This document shows positions 35,047 through 44,173 of a stretch of DNA of 64,000 nt, in pieces (the first letter of the stretch is position 1; each line of letters opens with the position of its first letter). Below the pieces are notes generated by a model. It did no database searches and was not told the origin of the DNA. It saw only the letters and a list, made by a program, of their open reading frames with translations. The DNA comes from Crossiella equi (GTDB taxonomy: Bacteria; Actinomycetota; Actinomycetes; Mycobacteriales; Pseudonocardiaceae): assembly GCF_017876755.1 (NCBI RefSeq), contig NZ_JAGIOO010000001.1, positions 7,239,786 through 7,303,785 of the forward strand, written 5' to 3'. The position numbers were made by a program, and so were the translations under genes.

Positions 35047-36003
35047 TCAGGTGGTCAGTTCCGTGAAGCGGGACTGGTCGATGTTGCCGCCCGAGAGGAT
35101 CACCGCGGTGCGGGGGGCCGGGCGGGTGGCGCCCGAGAGGAGGGCGGCCAGGGGGGTCGCGCCGCTGGGTTCCAGCACCAGTTTCAGGTGGGTGAAGGCG
35201 AAGCGCATCGCGTCGCGGATCGCGTCGTCGGTGACCAGGTCGATGCGGTCGACCAGGTGTTGGTTGATGGAGAAGGTCAGTTCGCCCGGGGTGTCCGCCG
35301 CCTGGCCGTCCGCGATCGTGTGCGGGACCGGGATGCCGATCCGGTGGCCCGCGGCCAGGGAGAGGTGGGTGTCGTTGCCCGCTTCCGGTTCCACGCCCCA
35401 GACCTCGGTGGTCGGGGAGAGGCCCTTGGTGGCCGTGGAGGTGCCCGCGATCAGGCCGCCGCCGCCCACCGGGGTCAGGATCGCGTCCACGTCGTCGAGC
35501 TCGTCGAGGATCTCCAGGGCCGCCGTGCCCTGGCCCGCGATCACGTGCGGGTGTTCGTACGGGGGGATCAGGGCCAGGCCCCGGTCCTGGGCCAGGGCGT
35601 TGCCGATCGCGACCCGGTCGCCGGTGTAGCGGTCGTAGGTGACCAGCTCCGCGCCGTAGGAGAGGGTGGCGTCCTTTTTGGACCGCGGGGTGTCCTCCGG
35701 GACCAGGATGACCGCGGTGCTGCCGAGTTCGCGGGCCGCCAGGGCCACCGCCTGGGCGTGGTTGCCCGAGGAGTAGGCCGCGATGCCCTTGGCCAGCTGG
35801 GTGTCGGAGAGGCGGCTGATCGCGTTGTAGGCGCCCCGGAACTTGAACGCGCCGATGCGTTGCAGGTTCTCGCACTTGAGGAAGATCTCGGCGCCGACCA
35901 GCTCGTCGAGGTGCTGGGAGCGGAGCAGGGGGGTGCGGTGGGCCACGCCGCGCAGGCGGGCCGCCGCGTCCTGGACGTCGGCCAGGGTCACCGGGAGGGT
36001 CAT
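35047..36003 (-). CDS. PLP-dependent threonine/serine (hydroxyaspartate-type) ammonia-lyase
   Basis: 318 residues, fold type II PLP enzyme: FLKCENLQRIGAFKFRGAYN (PLP Lys in the second half), SSGNHAQAVALAA, phosphate-binding VGGGGLIAGTS, and SGGNIDQSRF at the end. There is no ACT regulatory domain, so it is not the biosynthetic, isoleucine-controlled IlvA. The length and the DauR/YheO-like regulator beside it fit catabolic threonine dehydratase or threo-3-hydroxyaspartate ammonia-lyase. It overlaps the regulator at ATGA and is its downstream partner. Confidence 0.9.
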   Translation of the reverse strand: MTLPVTLADVQDAAARLRGVAHRTPLLRSQHLDELVGAEIFLKCENLQRIGAFKFRGAYNAISRLSDTQLAKGIAAYSSGNHAQAVALAARELGSTAVILVPEDTPRSKKDATLSYGAELVTYDRYTGDRVAIGNALAQDRGLALIPPYEHPHVIAGQGTAALEILDELDDVDAILTPVGGGGLIAGTSTATKGLSPTTEVWGVEPEAGNDTHLSLAAGHRIGIPVPHTIADGQAADTPGELTFSINQHLVDRIDLVTDDAIRDAMRFAFTHLKLVLEPSGATPLAALLSGATRPAPRTAVILSGGNIDQSRFTELTT

Positions 36004-36647
36004 CGTGCGTTCTCCTTCACGTCGGCCAGGTAGCTGTAGGCGGAGGCGCGGGAGATGCCCAGGCGGGCCGCCACCGCCGGGACCGCGCGGCGCACCTCGA
36101 ACACGCCCTGGCGGTGCAGTTCGCGGAACAGGGACAGGCGTTCCTCGCGGGTCAGCTCGGCCCAGGGGCGCGGGTCCCGGAGCTGGCTCGCGTCGACCAC
36201 CGCGTCCACCACCGCCGTGATGTCGTCGCCGAAGGTGGTGGTCGGCAGCGGCAGGCTGCCCGGGACGGCCACCGAGGCCAAGCCGCCCAGCAGGTGCTGG
36301 ACCTGGCTGATCGCGCCGATGTCCAGGTTCACGCAGAAGGCGCCGAAGACCCTGCCCGCGCTGTCGCGCAGCAGCATGGTCGAGGACTTCAGCATCGTGC
36401 CGTCCTCGGTGCGCGTCACCAGGTTGACCTGGTCCTCGGCCTCGTCACCGCGCGCCAGGATGCCCAGGCCGATTTGGCTCATCGAGCCGCCGACCGTGCG
36501 GCCGGTGAGCGAGCCCGCGATGGCCACCACCGAGTTGTCCGGGTGGCGGAAGTCGTGCAGCACGACCTCCGCGCACTCGCCGAGCGTGGCGGCCAGACCC
36601 TCGACCACCGGGGTCAGGGCGGCCAGGATCGCATCCCGTTCCTGCAT
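36000..36647 (-). CDS. YheO/DauR-type regulator (PAS-like plus HTH)
   Basis: 215 residues from ATG 36647. A longer start at 36662 would be a TTG and is less likely. The N-terminal YheO PAS-like domain has LTPVVEGLAATLGECAEVVLHDF, AGSLTGRTVGGSMSQIGL, and GAFCVNLDIGAI. The C-terminal HTH region has RHQGVFEVRRAVPAVAARLGISRASAYSYL-like sequence. Such regulators control amino-acid catabolic genes; DauR represses D-Arg utilisation and HTH_22 relatives sit by hydroxyaspartate lyases. The dehydratase start overlaps its stop, so the two are co-expressed. A TGGAC-N5-GTCCA repeat upstream is a candidate operator. Confidence 0.88.
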   Translation of the reverse strand: MQERDAILAALTPVVEGLAATLGECAEVVLHDFRHPDNSVVAIAGSLTGRTVGGSMSQIGLGILARGDEAEDQVNLVTRTEDGTMLKSSTMLLRDSAGRVFGAFCVNLDIGAISQVQHLLGGLASVAVPGSLPLPTTTFGDDITAVVDAVVDASQLRDPRPWAELTREERLSLFRELHRQGVFEVRRAVPAVAARLGISRASAYSYLADVKENAR

Positions 36648-36666
36648 GGACGGAATGTACAACGAC

Positions 36667-36681
36667 TGGACGAAGTGTCCA
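36667..36681. promoter_or_regulatory. Candidate operator of the YheO-type regulator
   Basis: TGGAC at 36667-36671 and GTCCA at 36677-36681, a 5-bp inverted repeat with 5-bp spacer, 20 bp upstream of the regulator start. Confidence 0.45.
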
Positions 36682-36705
36682 ACCGGAGTGTGGCGGGGCC
36701 GACCG

Positions 36706-39219
36706 TCAGGCGGGGCCGACCTCCGTCACGTGCACCACGGCGCGGCCTTCCTCGTCGGAGGCGGTCAGGTCGACGTCGGCCGAGATCGCCCAGTCGTGGT
36801 CGCCCGCCGGGTCGTCGAAGATCTGGCGCACCGACCACTGCCCCGGGTGCTCGTCCGTGCGGATGATGATCAGCGCCGGGCCGCGCGCGTCCGGGCCGGT
36901 GCCGATCTCGTCGTACTCCTCGAAGTACGGCTCCAGGGCCTCCCGCCAGCTCTCGACGTCCCAGCCCGCGTGCGCGTCGAGCTCGCCCAGCGCGTAGTAG
37001 TCGCGGCGGGCGGCCAGCTCGACCCGGCGGAACAGCTCGTTGCGCACCAGCACGCGGAAGGCGCGCGGGTTCGCGGTGACCGGCGGCGGACCGGTATCCA
37101 CAGTGGACTGCACCGGGGCGTCCTCGTCGGTGGGGTTGCGCAGCTGCTCCCACTCGTCCAGCAGGCTGCTGTCGACCTGGCGGACCAGCTCGCCCAGCCA
37201 CTCGATGAGGTCGGTGAGCTCCTCGGTCTTCGCCTCGTCCGGCACGGTCTGGCGCAGCGCCTTGTACACATCGGCCAGGTAGCGCAGCACCAGGCCCTCG
37301 GAACGGGCGAGCTGGTAGAAGGCCACGTAGTCGACGAAGGTCATGGCGCGCTCGTACATGTCGCGCACCACCGACTTGGGCGACAGCTCGTGGTCGGCGA
37401 CCCACGGGTGCCCGCGCCGGTACATCTGGTAGGCGGCCTCGAGCAGCTCGGCCAGGGGCTTGGGCCAGGTGACCTCGTCCAAGGCCTCCATGCGGGCCTC
37501 GTACTCCATGCCCTCGGCCTTCATCTTGTTCACCGCCTCGCCGCGCGCGCGGAACTGCTGCTGCGACAGCACCGGGCGCGGATCATCCACAATGGACTCA
37601 ATGACGGAGACGACGTCCAGGGCGTAGGACGGGGAGTCGCGGTCCAGCAGCTCGATCGCGGCCAGCGCCAGCGGGGACAGCGGCTGGTTGAGCGCGAAGT
37701 CGAACTGCAGGTCGACGGTCAGGCGCACGCGGCGGCCGTCCTCGTCGGGCTCGTCGAGCTTCTCCACCACGCCCGCGGCCAGCAGCGCGCGGTAGATGGC
37801 GATGGCCCGGCGGATGAGCTTGAGCTGGGCGGGCCGCTCCTCGTGGTTGTCCTCCAGCAGGTGCCGCATGCCCGCGAACGCGTCCCCGGGACGGTTGATC
37901 ACGTTGAGCAGCATGGAGTGGCTGACCTGGAAGCTGGAGGTCAACGGCTCCGGCTCGGCCTCGACCAGCCGCTGGAACGTCGGCTCGCCCCAGGAGACGA
38001 AGCCCTCCGGCGGCTTCTTGCGCACGACCTTGCGCCGCTTCTTCGGGTCGTCCCCGGCCTTGGCCAGCGCGCGCTCGTTCTCCACCACGTGGTCGGGTGC
38101 CTCGACCACCACGTTGCCCACCGTGTCGTACCCGGCACGACCGGCGCGCCCGGCGATCTGGTGGAACTCGCGCGCCTTGAGGATGCGGGTGCGCACGCCG
38201 TCGTACTTGCTCAGCGCGGTGAACACCACGGTCCGGATGGGCACGTTGATGCCCACGCCGAGGGTGTCCGTGCCGCAGATGACCTTCAGCAGCCCGGCCT
38301 GCGCGAGCTGCTCGACCAGGCGCCGGTACTTGGGCAGCATGCCCGCGTGGTGCACGCCGATGCCGTGCCGTACCAGGCGGGAGAGCGTCTTGCCGAACCC
38401 GGCGGTGAACCGGAAGTTGCCGATCTGCTCGGCGATGGCGTCCTTCTCCGCGCGGGTGGAGACGTTGATGCTCATCAGCGCCTGCGCGCGCTCCAGCGCG
38501 GCGGCCTGGCTGAAGTGCACCACGTACACCGGGGCCTGCTGGGTGGACAGCAGCTCCTCGATGGTCTCCTGCAGCGGCGTGGTGACGTAGGAGTGGAACA
38601 GCGGCACCGGGCGCTCGGCCGAGCTGACCACCGCGGTGGGCCGGCCGGTGCGCCGGGTGAGGTCCTTCTCGAACCGGGTGACGTCGCCGAGCGTGGCCGA
38701 CATGAGCAGGAACTGCGCCCTGGGCAGCTCGATGATCGGCACCTGCCACGCCCAGCCGCGGTCGGGCTCGGAGTAGAAGTGGAACTCGTCCATGACGACC
38801 TGGCCGACCTCGGCGTCCGCGCCGTCGCGCAGGGCGATGTTGGCCAGGATCTCCGCGGTGCAGCAGATGATGGGCGCGTCGGAGTTCACGCTGGAGTCGC
38901 CGGTCATCATGCCGACCTTCTCCGCGCCGAACATCTCGATCAGGGCGAAGAACTTCTCCGACACCAGGGCCTTGATGGGCGCGGTGTAGAAGGTGCGCTG
39001 GCCGTGGGCCAGGGCGGCGAAGTGGGCGCCCGCGGCGACCAGGCTCTTGCCGGAGCCGGTCGGCGTGGACAGGATCACGTTCGCGCCGGAGACGATCTCG
39101 ATCAGCGCTTCCTGCTGGGCCGGGTACAGCTCGATGCCGGACTCGCCGGCCCAGGTGCTGAAGGCGTCGAAGAGCGCGTCGGGGTCCGTGCCCTCGGGCA
39201 GGTGGTCGGTGAGCGTCAT
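36706..39219 (-). CDS. Ski2-like DEAD/DEAH-box helicase with DUF3516
   Basis: 837 residues. Helicase motifs in order: YPAQQEALIEI, Walker A STPTGSGKS, TAPIKALVSEK, DEFHFYSEPDRG (motif II), LLMSATLGD, VYVVHFSQ, CGTDTLGVGINVPIRTVVF and HQIAGRAGRAGYD. The C-terminal 400 residues are DUF3516. This actinobacterial RNA/DNA helicase is common as a single-copy gene; its role is thought to be in RNA processing or repair. ATG 39219 chosen; the frame stays open far upstream through non-coding and antisense sequence, which is not part of the gene. Confidence 0.93.
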   Translation of the reverse strand: MTLTDHLPEGTDPDALFDAFSTWAGESGIELYPAQQEALIEIVSGANVILSTPTGSGKSLVAAGAHFAALAHGQRTFYTAPIKALVSEKFFALIEMFGAEKVGMMTGDSSVNSDAPIICCTAEILANIALRDGADAEVGQVVMDEFHFYSEPDRGWAWQVPIIELPRAQFLLMSATLGDVTRFEKDLTRRTGRPTAVVSSAERPVPLFHSYVTTPLQETIEELLSTQQAPVYVVHFSQAAALERAQALMSINVSTRAEKDAIAEQIGNFRFTAGFGKTLSRLVRHGIGVHHAGMLPKYRRLVEQLAQAGLLKVICGTDTLGVGINVPIRTVVFTALSKYDGVRTRILKAREFHQIAGRAGRAGYDTVGNVVVEAPDHVVENERALAKAGDDPKKRRKVVRKKPPEGFVSWGEPTFQRLVEAEPEPLTSSFQVSHSMLLNVINRPGDAFAGMRHLLEDNHEERPAQLKLIRRAIAIYRALLAAGVVEKLDEPDEDGRRVRLTVDLQFDFALNQPLSPLALAAIELLDRDSPSYALDVVSVIESIVDDPRPVLSQQQFRARGEAVNKMKAEGMEYEARMEALDEVTWPKPLAELLEAAYQMYRRGHPWVADHELSPKSVVRDMYERAMTFVDYVAFYQLARSEGLVLRYLADVYKALRQTVPDEAKTEELTDLIEWLGELVRQVDSSLLDEWEQLRNPTDEDAPVQSTVDTGPPPVTANPRAFRVLVRNELFRRVELAARRDYYALGELDAHAGWDVESWREALEPYFEEYDEIGTGPDARGPALIIIRTDEHPGQWSVRQIFDDPAGDHDWAISADVDLTASDEEGRAVVHVTEVGPA

Positions 39220-39265
39220 GGTGCCCCCGATCCTACTGTTGACATTGGCGCGCTCCGCGCGCATG

Positions 39266-39350
39266 TGTTTTTCGCTCCCGGAGTGGCCTGGCCGCGGGCT
39301 CGACGCGGGCGTCGGCGTGTCGAGCCCGCGGCAAGGCCACGCGAAAAACA
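39266..39350. repeat. 85-bp imperfect inverted repeat
   Basis: Arms: TGTTTTTCGC (39266-39275) with GCGAAAAACA (39341-39350), GTGGCC (39283-39288) with GGCCAC (39335-39340), GCCGCGGGCTCGAC (39291-39304) with GTCGAGCCCGCGGC (39319-39332), leaving a 14-nt loop and a 7-nt bulge. It lies upstream of both flanking genes, so it is not an obvious terminator. Confidence 0.8.
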
Positions 39351-39799
39351 TCGAAGCCACCTGGGGTCGGGCGTGTCGCCTGCGGCGCCACACCACGCCC
39401 GCCGCTCCGGGACGCGGACGGCGGCCGCCCCCCTCCGCTGGTGGACGGCCTGGTGGCGTGCGGCATAGGTCGCCTTCCCCGGGGTATCCGCCGATCGAGG
39501 ACGGCACCGTGCGCACCCCGATCCCGGCCCGGCTGGACCGCCTGCCCCGGGCGCGGTGCTCGGGGGCGCCGAGCTCGTGCTCGGGGTGGCGGCCGCCGGA
39601 CGTTCCCTGGAGGACGTGGCCGCCCCGTTGTCCGCGCGCGATGCGGGTCATTCGGCGCAACAACCGCGGTAAACCGGCGGTATCGCCAGCTTCTATGCCG
39701 TGAAACGGGTGCGCCCGCATCACCCGCTCGGCCCTTTGTTTCGTGCGCTGACAACTTGTTCGCGCTTTTTCGCGCGCTGGTGAGCACGTTCGGCCGAGC

Positions 39800-39823
39800 G
39801 TTTTGTCATTGAGGTGACAAAAC
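39800..39823. promoter_or_regulatory. GTTTTGTCA inverted repeat upstream of mce unit
   Basis: GTTTTGTCA and TGACAAAAC, perfect 9-bp arms with a 6-bp spacer. TTTTGTCATT recurs at 49771-49780 upstream of the second DUF6801 unit. Confidence 0.55.
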
Positions 39824-39894
39824 TCGGGGAATGTTGGCCTCTTGGGGGAGTTTTCTCGGTCTGGTTCTTGCCTAGTGATGACACACGACAGTAA

Positions 39895-39910
39895 CCTACC
39901 GGCTAGTAGG
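39895..39910. promoter_or_regulatory. CCTAC-N6-GTAGG palindrome 1
   Basis: CCTAC CGGCTA GTAGG, preceded by TAA. The same arms with the same spacing occur at 49819-49834. It lies 150 bp before the first gene of the mce unit. Confidence 0.6.
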
Positions 39911-40059
39911 AGGCCGTTCGTGCAGGTCACCTGCCGTATTGCCACCTGCCTTCCGGGTTTCATCCGGCGACTCCCCCTGCCCTGCGATTTATCTGTCAAC
40001 GAGTCGTTCGAGTGAATTCGGCGAACAATGACGCTCGCTGACCGAGGGAGAAGTTTCCT

Positions 40060-40665
40060 ATGACCAGGTTCCTGACTCGGACCGCCGCGGTGCTGGCCGG
40101 TGCCGCTCTCGCCCTGACCGGTACCGGGATCGCACAGGCCGCGCCGGTGACCAAGACGCTCACCTACACCTGCGAGTTCCCGCTCATCGGGCCGGACCAG
40201 ATGCAGGTGACCATCTCGGTGAACCTGCCCGACTCCGCCGTGGTCGGCCAGCCCGCGCAGGCCACGAACTTCACCGTGTCCGTGCTGGTGCCCGAGCACA
40301 TCGTCGAGGCCTTCGACCTGTTCGAGGCCAAGTCGCTGGACGGCTCCGCCGTCGCGAACTTCTCCGTGAAGGACGCGGCCGGGGTGAGCAAGCAGGTCAA
40401 CATCCCCGGCATGGTCGTGCCCAGCACGCCCATCCCGGACACCGGTGACCTGACCGTGCCCGCCTCCGGCAACGTGCCGCCGACCACGATCGACAACGCG
40501 GGCAACGCCGAGGCCATCGTGGGCGACAACTTCGAGGCCACGCTGACCCCGCGCAAGGCGGACGGCTCGCCGACCGAGCTGGGCACCTTCACGCTGCCGT
40601 GCGGCGTGAACGCGGGCCAGGACCAGAAGCTCGGCAACATCCCGGTCGCGGCCGCCCGGAGGTAG
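40060..40665 (+). CDS. Secreted DUF6801-type protein, first gene of mce unit
   Basis: 201 residues. Signal peptide MTRFLTRTAAVLAGAALALTGTGIAQA. The mature part has LTYTCEFPLIGPDQM near the start, VTKT before it, and TPRKADGSPTELGTFTLPC near the end, with two Cys likely bridged. The same two signatures are in the protein at 49917, so both are DUF6801-type exported proteins with a beta-rich fold of unknown role. It occupies the place where yrbE permease genes stand in usual mce operons. The next gene starts 6 nt downstream, and the unit runs without a break to 49721. Confidence 0.85.
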   Translation: MTRFLTRTAAVLAGAALALTGTGIAQAAPVTKTLTYTCEFPLIGPDQMQVTISVNLPDSAVVGQPAQATNFTVSVLVPEHIVEAFDLFEAKSLDGSAVANFSVKDAAGVSKQVNIPGMVVPSTPIPDTGDLTVPASGNVPPTTIDNAGNAEAIVGDNFEATLTPRKADGSPTELGTFTLPCGVNAGQDQKLGNIPVAAARR

Positions 40666-40671
40666 CCGAGG

Positions 40672-41916
40672 ATGACCAGGACTGGACCGGTGGCCACTCG
40701 GCTCGGCGCGCTCACCTCGGCGGCCGTGCTGGTGCTGGCGCTGGGCGTGGCACTGGTCGGGGACGGCTCCGCCGCCGCCGCTCCGCCCAGCCGCGTCGCC
40801 TACACCTGCACCACGCCCGACCTGGCCGCCCAGGCGGTGGCCACCGAGGTGGCCGGGGCCTTCCCGGCCTCGGGCCAGGTCGGCACACCGGTCCAGTCCA
40901 GCCTCACCGTGACCGTGAAGCTGCCCGAGACCGCGATCCCCGCGCTGCGCGGTGCGAGGTCCGTGGTCGGGGTGGCCGCGCTCGGCCTCACCACCAGCGG
41001 TGCCGGTACCAGCGGCGCGGTCACCGCCGAGGACCTCACCGTGCCCGCCACCGAGGTCCCGGCCACCGGCGAGCTCACCGTGGTGGCCACCGGCAAGGCC
41101 CCCGCGCTCAAGCCGACCAGACCGGGCGACCTCACCATCGGGATCGACGGGCTCAAGATCGGTTTCGCGGTGCCGACCGACGACCCGGGCACCACCACCT
41201 CGGTGGAGCTCACCTGCGTCAAGGACACCGGCCAGGACAGTCCCCTGGCCGTCGTGCCCGTCACCGGCACCACCTCCGGCACCCGTCCCACCTCGGGGCC
41301 GCCCACCTCCGCCACGGGCACCCCGGTGCCGGGCACCAGCACCAGCACCGCCCCCGAGGACGGCGGGCTGGGCGCGCTGGCCCGGCGCATCCGCTACAAG
41401 GTCGAGGGCGTCACCCGGGTGAAGAAGCAGGAGTCGGAGATGAACCTCGGGCCCGGCGAGATGCTCACCGAGGTGATCATCGCGCTGCCCAAGGGCACCA
41501 TCAAGGGCGACCTGACGCTGCCGCCGTCCAACAGCTACTTCACCATGTTCCGCTTCACCCCGGCCAACTCGGTGATCGAGTTCGAGCCGACCGGCCAGGT
41601 CACCGGCGAGATCGAACGCGGCCAGGTGAAGGCGGTCAACAAGATGGTCATCCGCGTGCGCGGCGCCAAGGTCGCGGGTGTGCCCCTGGACGTGGGCCCG
41701 AACTGCCGCACCGAGGAGATGACCATCAACCTGGTCTCCGCGACCCCGCCACCGGCGTTCCTGCCGACCCGGCCGACGCCGATGAGCGCGACCTACACGA
41801 TCCCGCCCTTCCACGGCTGCGGCGTCACCGAGCCCCTGGACTCGCTGCTGACCGGGCTGATCTCCGGCCCGGACAACACCTTGAAGCTCAACCTCACCTT
41901 CCTCGGGTACGAGTGA
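40672..41916 (+). CDS. Secreted two-domain protein: DUF6801-like plus a second beta domain
   Basis: 414 residues. Signal peptide ending near GDGSAAAA. Domain 1 (about 40-195) is DUF6801-like, YTCTTPDLAAQ to LTCVKDTGQDSPLAVVPV. A Thr/Ser/Pro linker (199-235) follows. Domain 2 (237-414), IRYKVEGVTRVKKQ, GDLTLPPSN, YTIPPFHGCG and LISGPDNTLKLNLTFL, matches the whole mature protein encoded at 50567 (SYTIPEFTNC, IPGPDNTISLNLT). It therefore fuses what the downstream unit encodes as two genes. Its stop overlaps the mceA start by one base (TGATG). Function unknown; export and coupling to mce suggest a substrate-binding or structural role. Confidence 0.82.
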   Translation: MTRTGPVATRLGALTSAAVLVLALGVALVGDGSAAAAPPSRVAYTCTTPDLAAQAVATEVAGAFPASGQVGTPVQSSLTVTVKLPETAIPALRGARSVVGVAALGLTTSGAGTSGAVTAEDLTVPATEVPATGELTVVATGKAPALKPTRPGDLTIGIDGLKIGFAVPTDDPGTTTSVELTCVKDTGQDSPLAVVPVTGTTSGTRPTSGPPTSATGTPVPGTSTSTAPEDGGLGALARRIRYKVEGVTRVKKQESEMNLGPGEMLTEVIIALPKGTIKGDLTLPPSNSYFTMFRFTPANSVIEFEPTGQVTGEIERGQVKAVNKMVIRVRGAKVAGVPLDVGPNCRTEEMTINLVSATPPPAFLPTRPTPMSATYTIPPFHGCGVTEPLDSLLTGLISGPDNTLKLNLTFLGYE

Positions 41917-43157
41917 TGCCAGCCAACTCCCACGTCCTGCGCGGCCGCCTGCTCGGCCTGCTGTTCCTGGTGATCATCACGCTGCTGCTCGGCCTGACCG
42001 TGGTGGTCTACCGGGGCGACCTGAGCACCGCGGCACCCGTGCTGCTGCGCACCGACCACATCGGCAACCAGCTGATGACCTCCTCGGATGTGAAGGTGCG
42101 CGGCATGGTCGTCGGCGAGGTCCGCCGCATCACCAGCCGCGGCGACGGCGCCGAGCTGGAACTGGCCCTGGACCGCGACAAGCTCGGCCAGATCCCGCGC
42201 AACGTCACCGCCCGCCTGCTGCCCAAGACCCTCTTCGGTGAACGCTACGTCGCCCTGGTCCTGCCCGACGGCGCCAGCACCGACAGCCTGGGCGCCGGGG
42301 ACGTGATCGGCCAGGACCGCTCGGCCAGCGCGATCGAGGTGGAACGCCTGCTGGGCAACCTGATGCCGCTGCTGGAGGCGGTGCAGCCGGCCAAGCTGTC
42401 CACCACGCTCAGCGCGATGGCCACCGCGCTCAAGGACCGCGGTGCCGCGCTGGGCGCGAACCTGGTGCGGTTGGAGCACTACCTCAGCGAGATCAACCCC
42501 GAGGTGCCCGCGCTCACCGAGGGCCTGGGCCAGCTGGTGAAGGTCGCCGACACCTACACCCAGGCCTTCCCGGACGCCCTGGACGCGCTGACCGAGCTGA
42601 CCACCACGACCAAGACCCTGCTGGACCAGCGCGAGGACCTCAACCGTCTCTACCGCGGCCTCGGTGTGGCCGCCTCCGACCTCGGCTCGTTCCTGCGCGC
42701 CAACAAGGACAACGTGATCCGTCTCAACGACGCCGCCCGCCCGACCCTGGAGACCATGGCCCGGTACTCGCCCTCCTTCCCGTGCCTGGCCGAGACGCTC
42801 ACCCGGTTCAAGCCGGTGATGAACGCCGCCTTCGGCGCGGGCACCGACCGGCCGGGCCTGAAGGTCAACCTGCACGCGGTGCGGCCGCGCGGACCGTACC
42901 TGCCGGGCCGCGACGACCCGGTCTACAACCAGCGCGGCGGGCCCCGGTGCTACCCGTTCGGCACCCCGCCGACCGGCAGCGGCGCCATCGCGCTGCCCGA
43001 GGCCGGTGACCTCGGCCTGGCCAACTCCGTGCAGGAGAGCCAGTTCCTGGCCCAGCTGCTCGCACCCGCGCTGGGCAGCACACCGGAGCAGGTGCCGTCC
43101 TGGAGCGGGGTGCTGCTGGGCGCGATCTACCGGGGAACCGAGGTGAGCGTGTCATGA
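41916..43157 (+). CDS. mceA: MCE-family protein, MceA position
   Basis: 413 residues. One membrane helix (LLGLLFLVIITLLLGLTVVVY, about 11-31), then an MCE domain (DHIGNQLMTSSDVKVRGMVVGEVRRI, PKTLFGERYVALVLP), a long helical region (KTLLDQREDLNRLYRGLGVAASDLGSFL) and a Cys-containing C-terminal part, PRGPYLPGRDDPVYN. Mce proteins form a hexameric channel that shuttles lipids across the cell envelope; MceA is the first of six. Overlaps the preceding and following genes. No yrbE precedes it. Confidence 0.93.
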   Translation: MPANSHVLRGRLLGLLFLVIITLLLGLTVVVYRGDLSTAAPVLLRTDHIGNQLMTSSDVKVRGMVVGEVRRITSRGDGAELELALDRDKLGQIPRNVTARLLPKTLFGERYVALVLPDGASTDSLGAGDVIGQDRSASAIEVERLLGNLMPLLEAVQPAKLSTTLSAMATALKDRGAALGANLVRLEHYLSEINPEVPALTEGLGQLVKVADTYTQAFPDALDALTELTTTTKTLLDQREDLNRLYRGLGVAASDLGSFLRANKDNVIRLNDAARPTLETMARYSPSFPCLAETLTRFKPVMNAAFGAGTDRPGLKVNLHAVRPRGPYLPGRDDPVYNQRGGPRCYPFGTPPTGSGAIALPEAGDLGLANSVQESQFLAQLLAPALGSTPEQVPSWSGVLLGAIYRGTEVSVS

Positions 43158-44173
43158 GGGGCATCACCGGGCCGCTGCTGAAGTTCAGCGTCTTCGCCGT
43201 GCTCACCACGCTGGTCACCGCGCTGCTCGCGGTCACCATCTCCAACGCCACCAGCGTCGGCGCGGGCTTCTACACCGCGCGCTTCGGCGATGTCACCTCG
43301 CTCAACGAGGGCGATGACGTGCGCATGGCCGGGGTCCGGGTCGGCAAGGTCGAGGGACTGCGACTGGCCGGCCGGGGGGTGGTCGAGGTGAGCTTCTCCG
43401 TCGAGGGCAGGCGGCGGATCCTCGCCTCGGCCACCGCCGCCATCCGCTACCGCAACCTGGTCGGCCAGCGCTACCTCGCCCTGGACCAGGGCAGCGGCAC
43501 CGTGGAGCCGCTGCCGCCGGGCGGGGTCATCCCGATCGAGCGCACCCAGCCCGCACTCGACCTCACCATGCTGTTCAACGGGTTCAAGCCACTGTTCCAG
43601 GCGCTGAACCCCGAGGACGTGAACAAGCTGTCCTACGAGGTGGTCCGCGTGCTGCAGGGTGAGGGTGGCACGGTGGACAGCCTGCTGGCCCGCACCGCCT
43701 CGCTCACCTCCACGATCGCGGGCAAGGACAAGGTGATCGGCGAGCTGATCGGCAACCTCAACACCGTGCTGGACTCGGTCAACGCCCGCGGCGACCAGCT
43801 CGCCTCGCTGATCTCCACCATGCAGAAGCTGGTCACGGGTCTCGCCCAGGACCGCAAGCCCATCGGCGAGGCGATCGGCGCCATGGCCGATCTCAGCGGC
43901 GCCACCACCGATCTGCTCAAGAAGGCCCGCCCCGCGCTCCAGGCCGACATCGCCGGGCTGGGCAAGCTGTCGGCGAACCTGACCGAGCAGCCCGACGTGC
44001 TGGAGCAGTTCCTGGAGCGGCTGCCCACCAAGCTGGAGCGGATCGGCCGGATCGGCTCCTACGGCTCGTGGTTCAACTTCTTCCTGTGCTCGGCCTCGGC
44101 CCCCGGTGTGCCCCCGGCACAGGGCGGGCCCCCGGTCGGCATCCCCCTGACCCAGGACAGGTGCAAGGGATGA
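43154..44173 (+). CDS. mceB: MCE-family protein, MceB position
   Basis: 339 residues. N-terminal helix (LLKFSVFAVLTTLVTALLAVTIS), MCE domain with GFYTARFGDVTSLNEGDDVRMAGVRVGKVEGL and YRNLVGQRYLALDQG, a long helical part and a short C-terminal region (YGSWFNFFLCSASAPG), as is usual for MceB. ATGA overlap with mceA and overlap with mceC. Part of the hexameric lipid-transport channel. Confidence 0.93.
   Translation: MRGITGPLLKFSVFAVLTTLVTALLAVTISNATSVGAGFYTARFGDVTSLNEGDDVRMAGVRVGKVEGLRLAGRGVVEVSFSVEGRRRILASATAAIRYRNLVGQRYLALDQGSGTVEPLPPGGVIPIERTQPALDLTMLFNGFKPLFQALNPEDVNKLSYEVVRVLQGEGGTVDSLLARTASLTSTIAGKDKVIGELIGNLNTVLDSVNARGDQLASLISTMQKLVTGLAQDRKPIGEAIGAMADLSGATTDLLKKARPALQADIAGLGKLSANLTEQPDVLEQFLERLPTKLERIGRIGSYGSWFNFFLCSASAPGVPPAQGGPPVGIPLTQDRCKG

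Larger units (their letters stand above)
39220..40059. other. 840-bp divergent region between helicase and mce unit
   Basis: Holds the promoters of both flanking units, an 85-bp interrupted inverted repeat at 39266-39350, a GTTTTGTCA-N6-TGACAAAAC inverted repeat at 39800-39823 and the CCTAC-N6-GTAGG palindrome at 39895-39910. I see no protein-coding gene. Confidence 0.6.

Noticed and set aside
39220-41814. Minus-strand open frame continuing upstream of the helicase start across the intergenic region and antisense to the DUF6801 genes
   Set aside because: High GC suppresses stop codons. The translated sequence is low-complexity, and the helicase family begins at the ATG at 39219.
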